From assembly GCA_037042185.1 (NCBI GenBank), contig JAXQJY010000027.1, forward strand, positions 2,790,001 to 2,854,000: DNA of 64,000 nt. Reading direction: 5' to 3'. This stretch comes from Sordariomycetes sp. S80-01Y. Lineage: Eukaryota; Ascomycota; Sordariomycetes. A program made the translations under genes and the position numbers. The notes under the pieces are model-generated. The model did not search any database. It saw nothing but the letters and a program-made list of their open reading frames with translations, and had not been told where the DNA came from. Below are positions 10,816 to 22,418 of the stretch, in pieces. Position 1 is the stretch's first letter. Each line of letters starts with the position of its first letter.

Positions 10816-13800
10816 CTACTCCCGCGCGTTGGCGAGACCCTCGCGAACAGCCTCGAGGATCAAGTCCTTCGCCGTCTCGACGCCTTCAGTGCTGCCAATG
10901 ATCTCAATGGCCTCGTCTTCAGCCTGGTTACGTGGGACCTGGATCTTGCAGTTGCTTTGCTTGCGAATGGAATTGACCTTGGTGCCGTTGGACCCAATGA
11001 CGTAGCGGTAGGTACGCGGGTCGGGAAGCACGAGGTAGCCCGTCGCGTCGTTCTTCTGCGCCTGCTCGAGGGCCTTCTCGATGGCCTCCTTTGCCTTGGC
11101 TACGTTCTCGGGAGTGCCACGTAGAACCCAAGGGATCTCGCCATCCTCGCCAGCAGCGGTAGCCACGACCTTCCACGAGTGCGCATCCGAGGCCTTGTCG
11201 TCATCGTCGGTGATGAGCGGGAGCGAGCCGCTGCCGTTGGCCCGGGTGGTGGTGTCGGGCTTGGCGGGTAGCTTGTGCCCAGCGTGGTCAACAGTGACCT
11301 GGTGGTTGTTCCGCAGCTGACGGAAGAACTGTCCTCCGTTGGAGATGGCGTGGTGCACGTTGCGAGGGACCTGCATCGTCTCACCTTGCTGCGACTGGAG
11401 AAGCCCCTGGATGTGCTCCTTGGCGCTCTCGACATTCTCAGGGCGACCGAGGATCTTGACAGCAGTCTGCCCGCTGCCCTGGCGAGGAACATCAATCGAG
11501 ACGGAGAACTTGCTTTCCATCTCACGCTTGGTGTCGCCGCCACGGCCGATGAGGCTGCGGTGCTGCTCAACAGGAACGTCGACAGTCTCGCTGACCTGGC
11601 TCTCGCGCTCGGCAACAATCTCCTGGATACGCTTGATGATGTTGGCGACGACGTCGGTGCGGCCCTCGACCTTGATCGAGTTGCCATCAGCCTCCTGCTT
11701 GGGGAACTGGATGGTGCGTGCAAGCTCGCGACGGTCGTCAGACCCGCCAGCCTTGGTGACAATGTCCTTAAGCGTAGCACCTGCGCCTGTTAGCACACTA
11801 TCCACGGGAGCGTATTACAAATGACTTACCACTTGCGCCGATTAGGGCCTTGTGGTGCTTCTTGTCAACATCGATGTGCTGTACGACAGTGTCGTCGAAG
11901 ACCGCGCGCTTCTCCTCCAGGATCTTCTTGGCCGCGGCAACCTGCTGTTTGGTGCCCTTGACGACAATGTCGACGACCTCACTGTCGCGTTCGGAAGGAA
12001 CGTCGATCCTGGCACCGGTGGCCTGGCGCAACTCGTCAAGAGCAGCACCGCCCTGACCAATCAAAGATCCAACCTGCTTCTGCTTGACGGGGACGGTGGC
12101 TGAGTGCGAATGCTCCTCGAGGTATTTGAACAGCGAGAAGATCTCATCGCGAGCCTCATCGGCACCACGCTTGGGGCCACGGATGATAACCTCGTCAGGG
12201 GCTTGCTGGCGACGGGGCTTTCCTGTATCGCTGGCAGCATCAGTGGTCGACTGATCCTCCGCGGCGGACTTGGCCGAGCGAGGGAAGAAGATCAAAACCT
12301 TGTAGCGGGTCTGAAGACGGTTGATCTGCGCTCCCTGGGCACCAATCAACTCACGGTGGAACTTGGGGTCGATCTTCAGGGTGTGAGTAGCCTCATCCTC
12401 AAGGCTCTTCCCAAGGTTCAAGATGTATGACTTGGCAGTCTCAGCCTTCGCCTTGGGACCCTTGAGCTCAACTTTACCGTCCTGCACCTGGATCTCGACA
12501 TCAAAGCGGTCACGCAGCTCCTTGATGTTGCTGCCCTGCTTGCCGATGAGGTGGTTGGCGTACTTCTGGGGGAAGTCAAAGGTCAGGGTGAACCCACGCT
12601 CCTTATCATCCTGCTTCTCCTGCTCGATGAACGCCTCAGACTTCGCGGCCAAGGACTTGACAGCGGAGCTGGGACCACGCAAGGTGATAGTGGTGCCAAG
12701 TTTCGTCACACGAATCGGAATCTGATCAGAGTTCTTCGTGCGTTGTTCGTTCTCCTTTTGAATGAAGCGACGAAGCCTCTCCTGGAACTTCGCAGGGCAT
12801 TCTACTTGAGCGGTCGTGACTTGCTCCTGCTTGTTGATCAGGTCAAGGATGTGCCTCTCGGCATCCTGCAAGCCCTGTCTGAAAGCCTTGGTCTGACTGT
12901 CGTCCGGTACAGTGCGCGGCAGCTCGTACCGGCCTTGACCGGGATCTTGGCCTTCGAAAACGAGAACAACGGGTACGTTGCCCTCAGAAGGTTCAGGGAC
13001 GACGACGTGAACACCGTAATCCTTCTTGACCTGCCGCGCGATATTGTCGCGAAGGTGCAGATGGAAGAAAGGGTCAACAGAGACGGGTTGAACGCGCGAA
13101 GGGGGGTGCGCGTTGATGATGTTCTGAATCTCCCTCTGCGCCAGGAGAGCGTTCTTGCCCTCACGAGAGTAGAGCTCCCAGGGAAGAGCAGAGCCAGCAG
13201 ACAAAGGTGTGGTGATCTGTGTGTTGTAGAGTTTCTCCAAACGTGCAATTTCCTGGCGCTGGCGCAGGTAGCGGGTGAGGTTGCCTGCATGAAGGCCGGC
13301 ACCTCCGGGGGCGTTGCGATGCAGTCTCGAGATGTCGAAGTTGGACATCTGCATGTTCATGGCTAGATCCATAGCTTTGTCGAGTCCGGCTTGCACACGG
13401 TCGGCGGGGCCGATAACCGTGATCTGGTCTTCGTCCTCATCGGTCGGCAGAAGGATAGCACAGCCAGTCTCGTTAAAGAAGTCCTCAGTGGGGACTCCAC
13501 GGTCGCCGATGATGAACTGGTGCCGACCACGTTGGATTGACATCTGCTCCATCTGCAGTTGTCTTTGGAGCTCAGCAGCTTGGCGCTCGATCTCGGCGCG
13601 TGCCCTCTGGACAGCGGCGCGATCGCCCGCGAGTTGAATGTGGTTGTCATCCGAGATCACCCACTGAGGACGGTTCCCAGCGCCGACAGTGGGGGCGGGC
13701 GAGTAAGCTTGGTGAGGTGGCACGCGAACCTGGACGCCATTCCCCTCCTCCAGGGACTGCGCACGTCCGGAGATGAAGGGGAAGAGAGCAGCAGGGACAC

Positions 13801-14675
13801 CACGGACTTTGGTCTGAACATTGGCACCGCGCTCACCGGCAATCTTCTGAATCTCATTGCGAGCAGAGGCAGCGGACAGAGCGTTGCCCTCGACAATGAC
13901 ATTGATCTCAGTATCGTCGTCTTCGTCGGCGGGCGCCTGGTTCTCAACCTTGGGAAGCTGGACTCGGGCACCCGTCTTCTCCTGGATTTGCCTGATCGTC
14001 GAACCGCCGCGACCGATGATGTGAGCGCGAGCAGACTGGGGGATCGGGACCGGGATGGTGATCTGAAGCTGTTAGACGTGGAATGCCATCTTCGATCGTG
14101 GGCAAACTCACCTTGGTACCAATCTGATTGATGAGATCCTTGAGGGCCTGTTGAGCCACGTCGGGAGGACCAGCAGCATCGAATTTGAGGCGACCATTGG
14201 AAGCGGTAGTCATGGTGACATTGGCGCGCGACTTGCGGTTGATGTCCTTGATGATGTCGGGAATCGGGCGCTTGAGCTGACCACGCTGGAGCAGATACTG
14301 CGGCTCAAGAGTGATGGACTCGACATTGCGACCAGGAATCGAGAAAGCGGGCTTAGCAGCCTGGGAAGGGGCAGGGGCAGCAGAAGCGGGAGTTGAAGAG
14401 CGCGAGGCAGCGGTCGAAGAGCCGTTCGCGCCATTGGAGGCCTTGGCTCCCCAGATGGGCGCAACATTGGCACTCTTGCCCTTGCCAACACCGAGCTCAG
14501 GGAAGGCGTCGTGCGATTGAGTGTCAATGTTGGACTTCTTGGGAGCGGAAGAAGCCTGGGGCAAATCCTCGTCAGGTACATCCTCGACGGTAGCAGCGTG
14601 GGGCTCGGCCTTGTGCTCTGCGGCGAGCTTTTGAGCCAGGGACTCGGCCGGGCCAGCATCGGTAGAGGAAGCCAT
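10816..14675 (-). CDS. SCP160: Multi-KH-domain RNA-binding protein (Scp160/vigilin)
   Basis: Three exons in gene order, 14675-14112, 14062-11830 and 11780-10816, give about 1253 residues, the usual size for the Scp160/vigilin family. Many KH domains are visible from their GxxG loops: HIIGRGG, NHLIGKQG, RELIGAQG, GSLIGQGG, KALIGASG (completed across the second splice), RSLIGRGG and YVIGSNG. Several other KH-like segments have degenerate loops, which is normal for this family. Vigilins bind mRNA and polysomes and in yeast localise to the ER. The N-terminal 90 residues are low-complexity. Two AGs 6 nt apart are possible acceptors for exon 2; I chose the one leaving a 49-nt intron. A TATATAAAG-like element lies about 75 bases upstream of the start codon. 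Confidence 0.94.
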
Positions 14676-17200
14676 ATTGATGTGTCAACCAGGGAGGATC
14701 GAGAAAGGAGGCAGTGGTATTCGGTCGAGGAGTGCTTGCGATATACTTTATATAAGGTCTGTGGGCTGGTCAACCTCTGGCGCAATTGGATGGGGCGAAA
14801 CTTAAGCGTCGCAAAGAAGCACTCACCAAGCGCAAAGCAGAAAGTCAATTGAAGTCTTTGTGAGGCTGCGACAAGTACCGGAGGTATATATAGTATGCAG
14901 GATATTGGTGAAGAAGATACAGCTGAAGCTTGGCGTTGAGATGGTCAAGTCGAACAGCTGTTCAAGACCGGCGGGCGGAACCAGTAACCGTAGGGGAGGA
15001 ACCAGAAAGGGAGAAAGCCGACACCACCAGGGAACAGGATGGTATCGGGGGAAAAGACGAGGAGAGGGCGAGCTCGACGGGTGATAAGACTGTGGTCGTA
15101 GAGTTGAAGAGGGAGGAGAGGAGAGGAAGAGGCCGAGAGGGTGAGGTGGAAGTTTGTCTAGAACTTCTCCACGGCCGTGTTGCCTCAGTGGCAGCAGGCA
15201 ATTGGCAGGGGTCCTTTCGGCAAGAGTGTCCCTGTCCCGCTCTTTCCACCCACTTCCAGACAAGTGGAATTTACACGAAGCTTCCCCGGGTCATGTCATG
15301 TGACCTGGAGATCCCCAACCCAACTAGCAAGCATTCGGCCACAAGCGCCCAGTCTCAGTCAGTAAATACCAGAGCTGCAAGCACGGTGCCTACCGGTAGT
15401 GTATCTACCGGTTACTATTATCTCTACGAATAATTTGCGTGTCTCCAAACGTTGAGTAAACCTACACTGAAGCAATCTGTGGAGCTTCACAGTTGTATCG
15501 CGTGTTCTGTGTTCATGGTGGAGGAACGCCGTAGATTGACAACAACGATGAATGCTTTGACACCCGTTTATGAGGCTTAAAAAGTGCAGGACCCTCGGAT
15601 CTGGATTTCCGCCCAAGGACCCCACGATTCATCACATGCCTAAAAATGATCCACGCGCTGTGGCCTCCGAGACCGTTGAAATGGACCTAGGGTAGCACAA
15701 GTGCACCTCGGTGAAACGTAGCTCGTGCGACGGGCGAATCTTCCCAAGGCGAGTACGGGACTTTGTGCCTGACAATCTGTCAGACCTACTTGCCAGGACG
15801 TTTAACGCCATGAGGAGCCATCTAAGACTAACTCGGAACATGACTTTCCCCAAGGTGGTGCCAAAGCTGCATAAGACGAAACGTGAGGTGGCCATGGCCG
15901 TGGCTGTCAGAAGCCGGCAGAGAGACCCAGCGGCGGCAATCGATGCAGACCAGGCTGTTGGCAATGCCGAGAACGATGTGCCTGCATGAGACAATGCAGA
16001 AGAGCGAGCATTCGGCTGCGCCCCGTGAGCTCGAGCCCATGTGCAAACTCCTTGATGAGTAACTCGGCGGGATGTTAGTCTACGAGGGCTTGCGTGTTAG
16101 AAATAAACATAACCAAAGCTTAAAGGACACACAGTCCGAACCACATGCAAGGTCAGCTTGGGGAAGAAGCAACTGACGGGATAGAATAGCATTGATGAAG
16201 AAAGAGGGTGGAGTTGAGCGCTGGTAAGGGGTAAACCGCGCGGATTTTCACACTGTGCCCCTTGTTCCTCCAAGCCAATCGTCGACTCACATGTCGACGG
16301 ACGTGGAGCTGGTCAAAGTGAGGTGTTTCTTGCAAGTGCCAGTATATTCATGGCAGAAATTGCGTAGGCAAGGATGCGCCATTCGACGATACGTTCCCTG
16401 CGTATTTAGAAAATCTCATTGCTGTATCGTAGCGAGTTCCGCAGCTTCGCCGCCAAGCACACGAGACGAATTTTATGCAGACAGTACACAAGACAGTCTG
16501 CACGGTCTCTTTACTTGAGGGCGGACAGTGCTGCAAAGTGCCGTCAACGATGGTGGGCAGCGCCAAGGGTCCCCTAACAAGTGACAGTACTCCGTAGAGC
16601 TGCTGGAGCAAATGGAATCAGGTGCCAATGCGGTCTGCATGGCTTCAAAGTGACGGGACATTGGCATTGGGCGAGAAAGTCGCTTGTTAAGTGGCTACTA
16701 CACCTTACCTAAGGCTGTAGAGCTACCTTAAGTAAGGTACCTTGCCTTACCTCAGTTGTTGGACTCGTCAAGGGCGGGACTTCCAGTGGAAGCGATAAGT
16801 TTGATATTCTGCCGCTCGGCTCCCGCACACTGCCACTACCCATGCCAGCGCTGCCACCTCCTACATCATCGGGCTGCCCTTCATTTCAAGTTCTTGCTTT
16901 TGCCCCCTCTTTGAGCGTCGAGTCCACTGAACAATCACAGCCTGCCGCCACATCTGGGACGGGAGCAGTGAAAGTGACTGAGTCGCGCGGTGTACAACCA
17001 CGCCGCCTCTTGTACCGGTGCCGACCTTCTGTTAGCCCGTCAGCGGTCCGCCAGGCGATCGCGCTATCGTTGGCAGCGACTGCGCTACCTTACGCGCCGA
17101 CTGCAACGAGCGTTCCCACTCGGACCATCCATTCCCACCCGGACCACCACTGGCATCCCCATCGCCTCCATTGCTGCTGCTAGCCTTAGGGAGGGCTACC
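14676..17200. other. Divergent promoter region, SCP160 / PAK kinase
   Basis: 2.5 kb between divergently transcribed genes. The first 600 bases from SCP160 are purine-rich on the plus strand. A TACCGGTA repeat pair lies near 15389-15412. A cluster of AAGGTA/TACCTT palindromic words lies at 16703-16752. Open frames such as 15632-15994 (minus) carry no domain. A 113-codon upstream open frame at 16842-17183 ends 17 bases before the kinase start. Confidence 0.5.
16703..16752. repeat. Cluster of AAGGTA/TACCTT palindromic words
   Basis: Within 50 bases the words CCTTACCTAAGG, CTACCTTAAG and TAAGGTACCTTGCCTTACC follow each other on alternating strands, making several overlapping short inverted repeats. 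Similar words occur near 26350-26395 as a direct AAGGT tandem, and singly near 2268, 34258, 36496, 38620, 42185 and 57010. All these lie outside genes. The origin is unknown to me; it is probably a dispersed intergenic motif rather than a mobile element, because no longer conserved flank is visible. Confidence 0.5.
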
Positions 17201-19987
17201 ATGGACACGCCGTCAATCCACAGCAGCACCTCCTCCCAACGCCGTCGCCTGACAAAGAAGAACCCTTCGCAGCACTACATTCAATCCCCCCCCGCCGAGA
17301 CTCCCACTCCTGGCTCGGCCACCGGCTTCACCTTCGACGACCCATCCTCCAACAGCCGACGCAGCTCCCACTCTCTGCGCCGCGCTCCCTCTGCTCCTCC
17401 CGTCCGCTCGACCAACTCCGGCGCCTCCAACAACTCGACCTCATCTCCGCGACACCCTCACCGGCCGAATCAATCACCCAGCATCGGCCAGGGCGAATTC
17501 GCTTCTCCCGGCGGCCCGTCTCCGTACGACTCGACTCGGTGGTCCGATCACCTGCAGCCCCTCAATCAACACTCCAGCGACGACCTCATCGGCGCGCCAT
17601 TCGACGGCGCCGCCATCCTTAACCGACTCGATTCCTCTCAACCCCTCAGCCCGAGTTATCAGCAGCAGTCCATTCCCATCCATCAGCGCAATCAACCAAC
17701 ACAGCGTCCCCACGTTCCGCCTCCGCTGGGCAGCTTCGGTCCCGACAAACGGCTGCAGAGCCCCCCTCTTCGATCCTCGGCGAGCTTCAGCAACATGGAC
17801 CCCTCAGTGTCGGAAAAGCTGTCAGGCGGGCGCTCTGGTGATCGTCCCGTTGATGGTATGATGAATTCCAAACGTTACTCAGATGATGGAAAGGATCTGA
17901 AGTCGACAGTGCTCCGCAAAAAGACAGGTCTGTCAGGCTTCGTCAACAGCTTGGTCGGATCACAGAAGAAGCCCGTCATTTCGGCCCCCGAGAACCCAGT
18001 CCACGTCACTCACGTCGGCTATGACAGCTCTACTGGGCAATTCACGGTGCGTCTCATGTTCTGGAACTACTGATTCCAACTAACCCAAGCAAGGGACTGC
18101 CCAAAGAATGGCAGCGTCTGATCAACGAGAGTGGCATTTCGGAAAAGGAGAGGCGGGAGAACCCACAGACCATGGTCAACATCCTACAGTTCTACAAAGA
18201 GACCACCGAACGAGGCCCAGACGACAACCTCGAAAAATTCCAGGCGGCTCCCGGCGACCAACGACAGTTCGCGACTCCAGGCATGTACCCACCCAACTAT
18301 ACGGGTATGCCCCCGTCAATGGTGTTTGTTCGTTCCGTATGGAGCATTTTCTGACCCTTGTGCAGGTAGCTTCGAGAATCCCAGGGCGCCACCTCCCGTG
18401 CCAGGAGGCAGGGGCGGACAGAAAGACCTCCAGCCCAATCGACCTGCTCCGAAGCCCCCCGTGGCCGTCAGTAACAGACCCTATCCCCAAGGTACACATC
18501 CTCCCAAAGACTCTGGCATCGGCATGGGCCAGCAATCAGACGACTCTTCCGCCGGTTACTCAAGCCAATCTACGACGCAAAGCGTTGACCAACTACCCAA
18601 ACGATCAACATCGCGCGCCACGGGCCACTCTCCATATGGCCAACAGCAGCAGAGCCCTACGCAGGCCAATGCTTACCAGCAGCAGCTCATGCAGCAGCAG
18701 CAGGAGCAAGTTCTCGCCCAAGCACAAGCTGCAATGTCAGGCCAGGTTGGCCGTTCGACTAGCAAGCGCCAGGGTCCGTCGCAACCCCATCCAGCAGCAC
18801 ATCTCAACCAGAATTACAACCGGCCACCCGATGCGAACGGCAGAGTAGCGCCTGGGGGTCAACAGCCTCCCGGTGGCGGCGCCGGTCCGCAGCCCCGCCC
18901 TCGTCAGCGTCCGAGACAGAACGACAAGGGGATTGATGTGGTGCAATCTCTCAAGCGCATATGTAACGATGGCGACCCCCGTGAGATCTTCCGTGGTTTC
19001 ACCAAAATCGGCCAGGGTGCTTCGGGCGGCGTCTACACTGGACACGAGCGTGGCACCAACCGTCTTGTTGCCATCAAGCAGATGAACCTTGAGCAGCAAC
19101 CGAAGAAAGACCTCATCATCAACGAGATCATCGTCATGAGGGAGAGCTCGCATCCCAACATTGTCAACTTCTTAGACAGCTACCTCACCGGCGGCGAGCT
19201 TTGGGTTGTCATGGAGTTTATGGAGGGTGGTAGCTTAACGGATGTTGTGACCTTTAACATCATGACCGAAGGCCAGATAGCCTCTGTCTGCCGAGAGACA
19301 TTGAAGGGCCTACAGCATTTGCATTCCAAGGGTGTCATTCACCGTGACATCAAGTCAGACAACATCCTTCTGTCAAACGAAGGAAACATCAAGCTGAGTC
19401 AGTGCCCTTGCACCTGGCTTTCCGTCAGCGTGACACTGCATCTCGAGATCGGATTTACTGACACAACGCTACAGCTGACTTCGGCTTCTGCGCCACCATC
19501 AACGAAGCCCAGAACAAACGCACGACAATGGTCGGCACACCTTACTGGATGGCTCCAGAAGTCGTGACCCGCAAGGAATACGGGCGCAAAGTAGACATTT
19601 GGAGTCTCGGCATCATGTCCATCGAGATGATCGAGGGCGAACCGCCTTACCTCACTGAATCTCCATTGAGAGCTCTTTGGCTTATCGCTACCAACGGCAC
19701 GCCCAAGATTAAGGATGAGCAGAACCTGAGTCCGTTGTTCAAGGACTTTTTGTACTTTGCCTTGAAGGTCGATCCCGAGAAGAGGGCCAGCGCCCATGAT
19801 TTGCTAAGGGTCAGTCATCCTTCCGCTTCTCAGCTGTGGAGTGCTGCGAGGTAAATTATTGAGACACAAGACTGACTGAAAATAGCACGACTTCATGAAG
19901 CAATGCGTCGATCTCACCCAGCTTGCGCCCCTTGTCCGCGCAGCGAGGGAACAGCGCGCCCAGGAGAAGGCTCGCAAGGCGGCCTAG
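17201..19987 (+). CDS. p21-activated protein kinase (Ste20/PAK family, Cla4-like CRIB)
   Basis: Five exons (17201-18046, 18094-18304, 18366-19397, 19475-19809, 19886-19987) give about 841 residues. Residues 1-255 are Ser/Pro/Gln-rich and disordered. A CRIB domain at about 260-300 ([17 protein letters not shown], then [10 protein letters not shown] across the first splice) should bind Cdc42/Rac-GTP. A Gln/Pro-rich linker follows. The kinase domain (about 562-813) has the glycine loop [11 protein letters not shown], the lysine in [18 protein letters not shown] restored by splice 3, and the PAK signature [12 protein letters not shown]. The CRIB sequence is closer to Cla4-type than Ste20-type PAKs, yet I see no PH domain in front of it. 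It may therefore be the third, PH-less fungal PAK, so no symbol is given. Role by family: polarity, septation and MAPK signalling. Confidence 0.93.
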
Positions 19988-21320
19988 AAGGTCTGGTTTT
20001 GACAGCATTTGCCTTGACGCACGGACCGAAGCATGGCATGTTTGATGTTGCTGCGTGCTTTGATCGATGCCTAGGCGTTTGTTTTCCACGAGCAAGCTTG
20101 CGCGCGCGTTCACCTCTTTCATGACTACGACGACGGATATACCACACCACTCTCACATATACTTCTTCGACCCAACAACATGCGGCACATGCCAGTTGTC
20201 GCAACTCTTGCCGCGCCTCTTGTGCGCGGAGGATGCTTTTGATTTCTTTTTTCGACGGGGCGGCGGAGAATCTTGATGAAGCTGAAGCAGGTGGTTGGGG
20301 TTTCTAAAACAAAAAGTGTCTCCAATCTCGGAAGAGAGAAGCTGGCGACCAAGAGGGGAGCGATCCTGTGGTGGACTTTGGGTTTTTGCAGACTTGCGGT
20401 GCTCCCGTCTGGAGGATCTTGATTTGTCTCTGTATCTAACGGGGGCTTTGCTATAGACGGATTTGATCCAGGTATGAAAGGATGGATGTGTTGGAGATAG
20501 TATGCCCCTTTGTCCAAGAGGAAAGGGAGGACTGAATGCTATGAAGTTAAGTGTCCGCATTCTCGTTTCTGCCTCCTTTGCGCGGTCGCCCGGCGTCCGT
20601 TCATTCACCAAAGCACACATGGCTCGCTAGGCCACGAGGGAGACGCGGTCCGCATTAAGCTCCCGCCAGCGCCGTCGGGATTGTACAACGGCGCGGACAC
20701 GTGGACCTCTCGACGAGAGCTAGCCTCAGACGGCACACATACCTATACATAGCGGCCTTCCGGGGAATCATGGTGAGGGACAAGCCGTGGGATGGATGGA
20801 TGCGGAGGGAAACCTGCCTTGGGATGGATGCGCTTCTCCCAATCGGAAGAATGCTTAGAGTGCTGTCTAAATGCTGACGTATCGAGGCGATTTTACGGGT
20901 TGAGCATGTTTATCAAAATGTGATGAAAGTGAAGTAACAGAGGGATATCAGTGTCGAATGAATTGCGACCTTAACGTCCAATCAAAAGGACAGGCATGAT
21001 CTATCAGCCCTAAATAGCCGGCATCTACCCTCCCCCTCTCTGGGGTCAAGTCGCCTAGTCAATGCATATGCATGTCTCCAACCGCAAAACCTGAACTCCG
21101 TGCGAAGAAAATGAAATCAAATGTGCCCGGACCCAAGGAAAACAGGCAGCTCTTGCCGTGTCGGTAACCCCCCCCCATCTGCTGCTCAAACAAGATGCCC
21201 TTCTATCGTCCAATGCATGCTTTTGGCAACCCTCTTGAACTCCGGACGACGCGGTTGTGCTGATCGTCAAATGTCGAAAAGAAAACCCCCCGATACGTCT
21301 CATCACACGCGGCGACGCGC
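19988..21320. other. Intergenic region between convergent genes
   Basis: 1.3 kb between the kinase stop and the stop of the minus-strand dehydrogenase. Short open frames only. A TGGATGGATG simple repeat lies near 20790-20802. Nothing else can be supported. Confidence 0.5.
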
Positions 21321-22418
21321 TTAGTAGCACGAGTAACCACCGTCGATGAGGACATTCGAGCCGGTCATGAAGCGCGAGGAGTCGGAGGCGAGGAAGACGC
21401 AAAGGCCGTTAAGCTCGTCAACGCCACCGAGACGGTTCTGGGGGGTGAGGCTCTTCCAGATCTTCTTCTGGGCCTCGAGGGCAGGGACACGGTTGAGGGC
21501 AGTGTCCATGTATCCGGGCGAGATGCAGTTGACGCGGATGTCGTGCTTGGCCCACTCAGCGGCGATGGACTTGGCGAACTGAACAACACCGGCCTTGGAG
21601 GCGTTGTAGCAGGACTGCTCCTGGGGGTAGTTGACGACGGTGCCGGACATGGAGGCCACGAGGACCATGGAACCGGGCTTGCCAGCGGCCATCATGGCGC
21701 GACCAACAGACTGGGTCATCAGGAAGGTACCAGTAAGGTTGATGTCGATGAGTCGTCGGAACATGGCGGGGTCGTAGGTCTCAGCCTTGATGTTGGAGTC
21801 GGCGATACCAGCAGCGTTGACAAGAGCGTCAGGGCAGCCGTAGAGCTCGACAACGGAGTCGACAGCAGCGTTGATGGCAGCACCGTCGCGGACATCGACC
21901 TTGAAGAAGGACACGGGAAGGCCGGACCTGTCGTGCAGCTCAGCAGCAGCCTCGTCGCCGAGCTCCTGGTTGGCGTCGAAGATGATGAGGTTCTTGGCTC
22001 CAGCCTCAGCGCATGCGCGCGCCATGTGGTTGCCGAGGCCACGGGCTCCGCCGGTGATGATGATGGTCTTGCCGTAGACGCTCATCTCCTTGAGGGTGTG
22101 GGGCATGGCGTCGTAGACGCGGGAGCTGAGGGGCTGGATGGAGTCGTGGTCCCGGGGAGGCTGCGGGCTGTCGAAGGGAACCTGGGAGTCACCGGGGCGG
22201 ACGTTGAGGGTGCTGTGCTCTCCGTTGCCCTGGCCGGCGCCGTACGTGGTGACGGGAATCTCACGCTCACGGACGACTGAGGCCTTCTTCTCGGTCTCAG
22301 AGACCTGGTTCGCGCGAGTGACAGAGAAAGCGCGGGAAGCAGTCTTGGGGGCGGCAATGCGGCTCATGGGGGCAGCCGCGCGGGTTGCCCGCAGAGCGCT
22401 TCGTGCAGCGAAAGCCAT
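21321..22418 (-). CDS. Short-chain dehydrogenase with mitochondrial-type N-terminus (polyol/sorbose reductase-like)
   Basis: A single exon of 365 codons. Residues 1-35 are rich in Ala, Arg and Ser with few acids (MAFAARSALRATRAAAP, then RAFSVTRA), a likely mitochondrial presequence. About 70 linker residues follow. The classical SDR domain runs from about 113 to 365: TGGARGLGNHMA cofactor loop, NAAGIAD, and catalytic YNASK with Tyr271 and Lys275. ISPGYMDTAL and the C-terminal IDGGYSCY complete it. The core resembles fungal D-arabinitol dehydrogenase and sorbose/L-xylulose reductase proteins, so a polyol or ketose substrate with NAD(P) is likely, but the exact substrate cannot be read from sequence. 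The codon third positions are strongly C/G biased, suggesting high expression. The upstream 250 bases are AG-rich on the plus strand, consistent with a pyrimidine-rich leader on the coding strand. Confidence 0.88.
   Translation of the reverse strand: MAFAARSALRATRAAAPMSRIAAPKTASRAFSVTRANQVSETEKKASVVREREIPVTTYGAGQGNGEHSTLNVRPGDSQVPFDSPQPPRDHDSIQPLSSRVYDAMPHTLKEMSVYGKTIIITGGARGLGNHMARACAEAGAKNLIIFDANQELGDEAAAELHDRSGLPVSFFKVDVRDGAAINAAVDSVVELYGCPDALVNAAGIADSNIKAETYDPAMFRRLIDINLTGTFLMTQSVGRAMMAAGKPGSMVLVASMSGTVVNYPQEQSCYNASKAGVVQFAKSIAAEWAKHDIRVNCISPGYMDTALNRVPALEAQKKIWKSLTPQNRLGGVDELNGLCVFLASDSSRFMTGSNVLIDGGYSCY

Noticed and set aside
12551-13366. 271-codon frame opposite SCP160
   Set aside because: Antisense shadow of the multi-KH coding exon.
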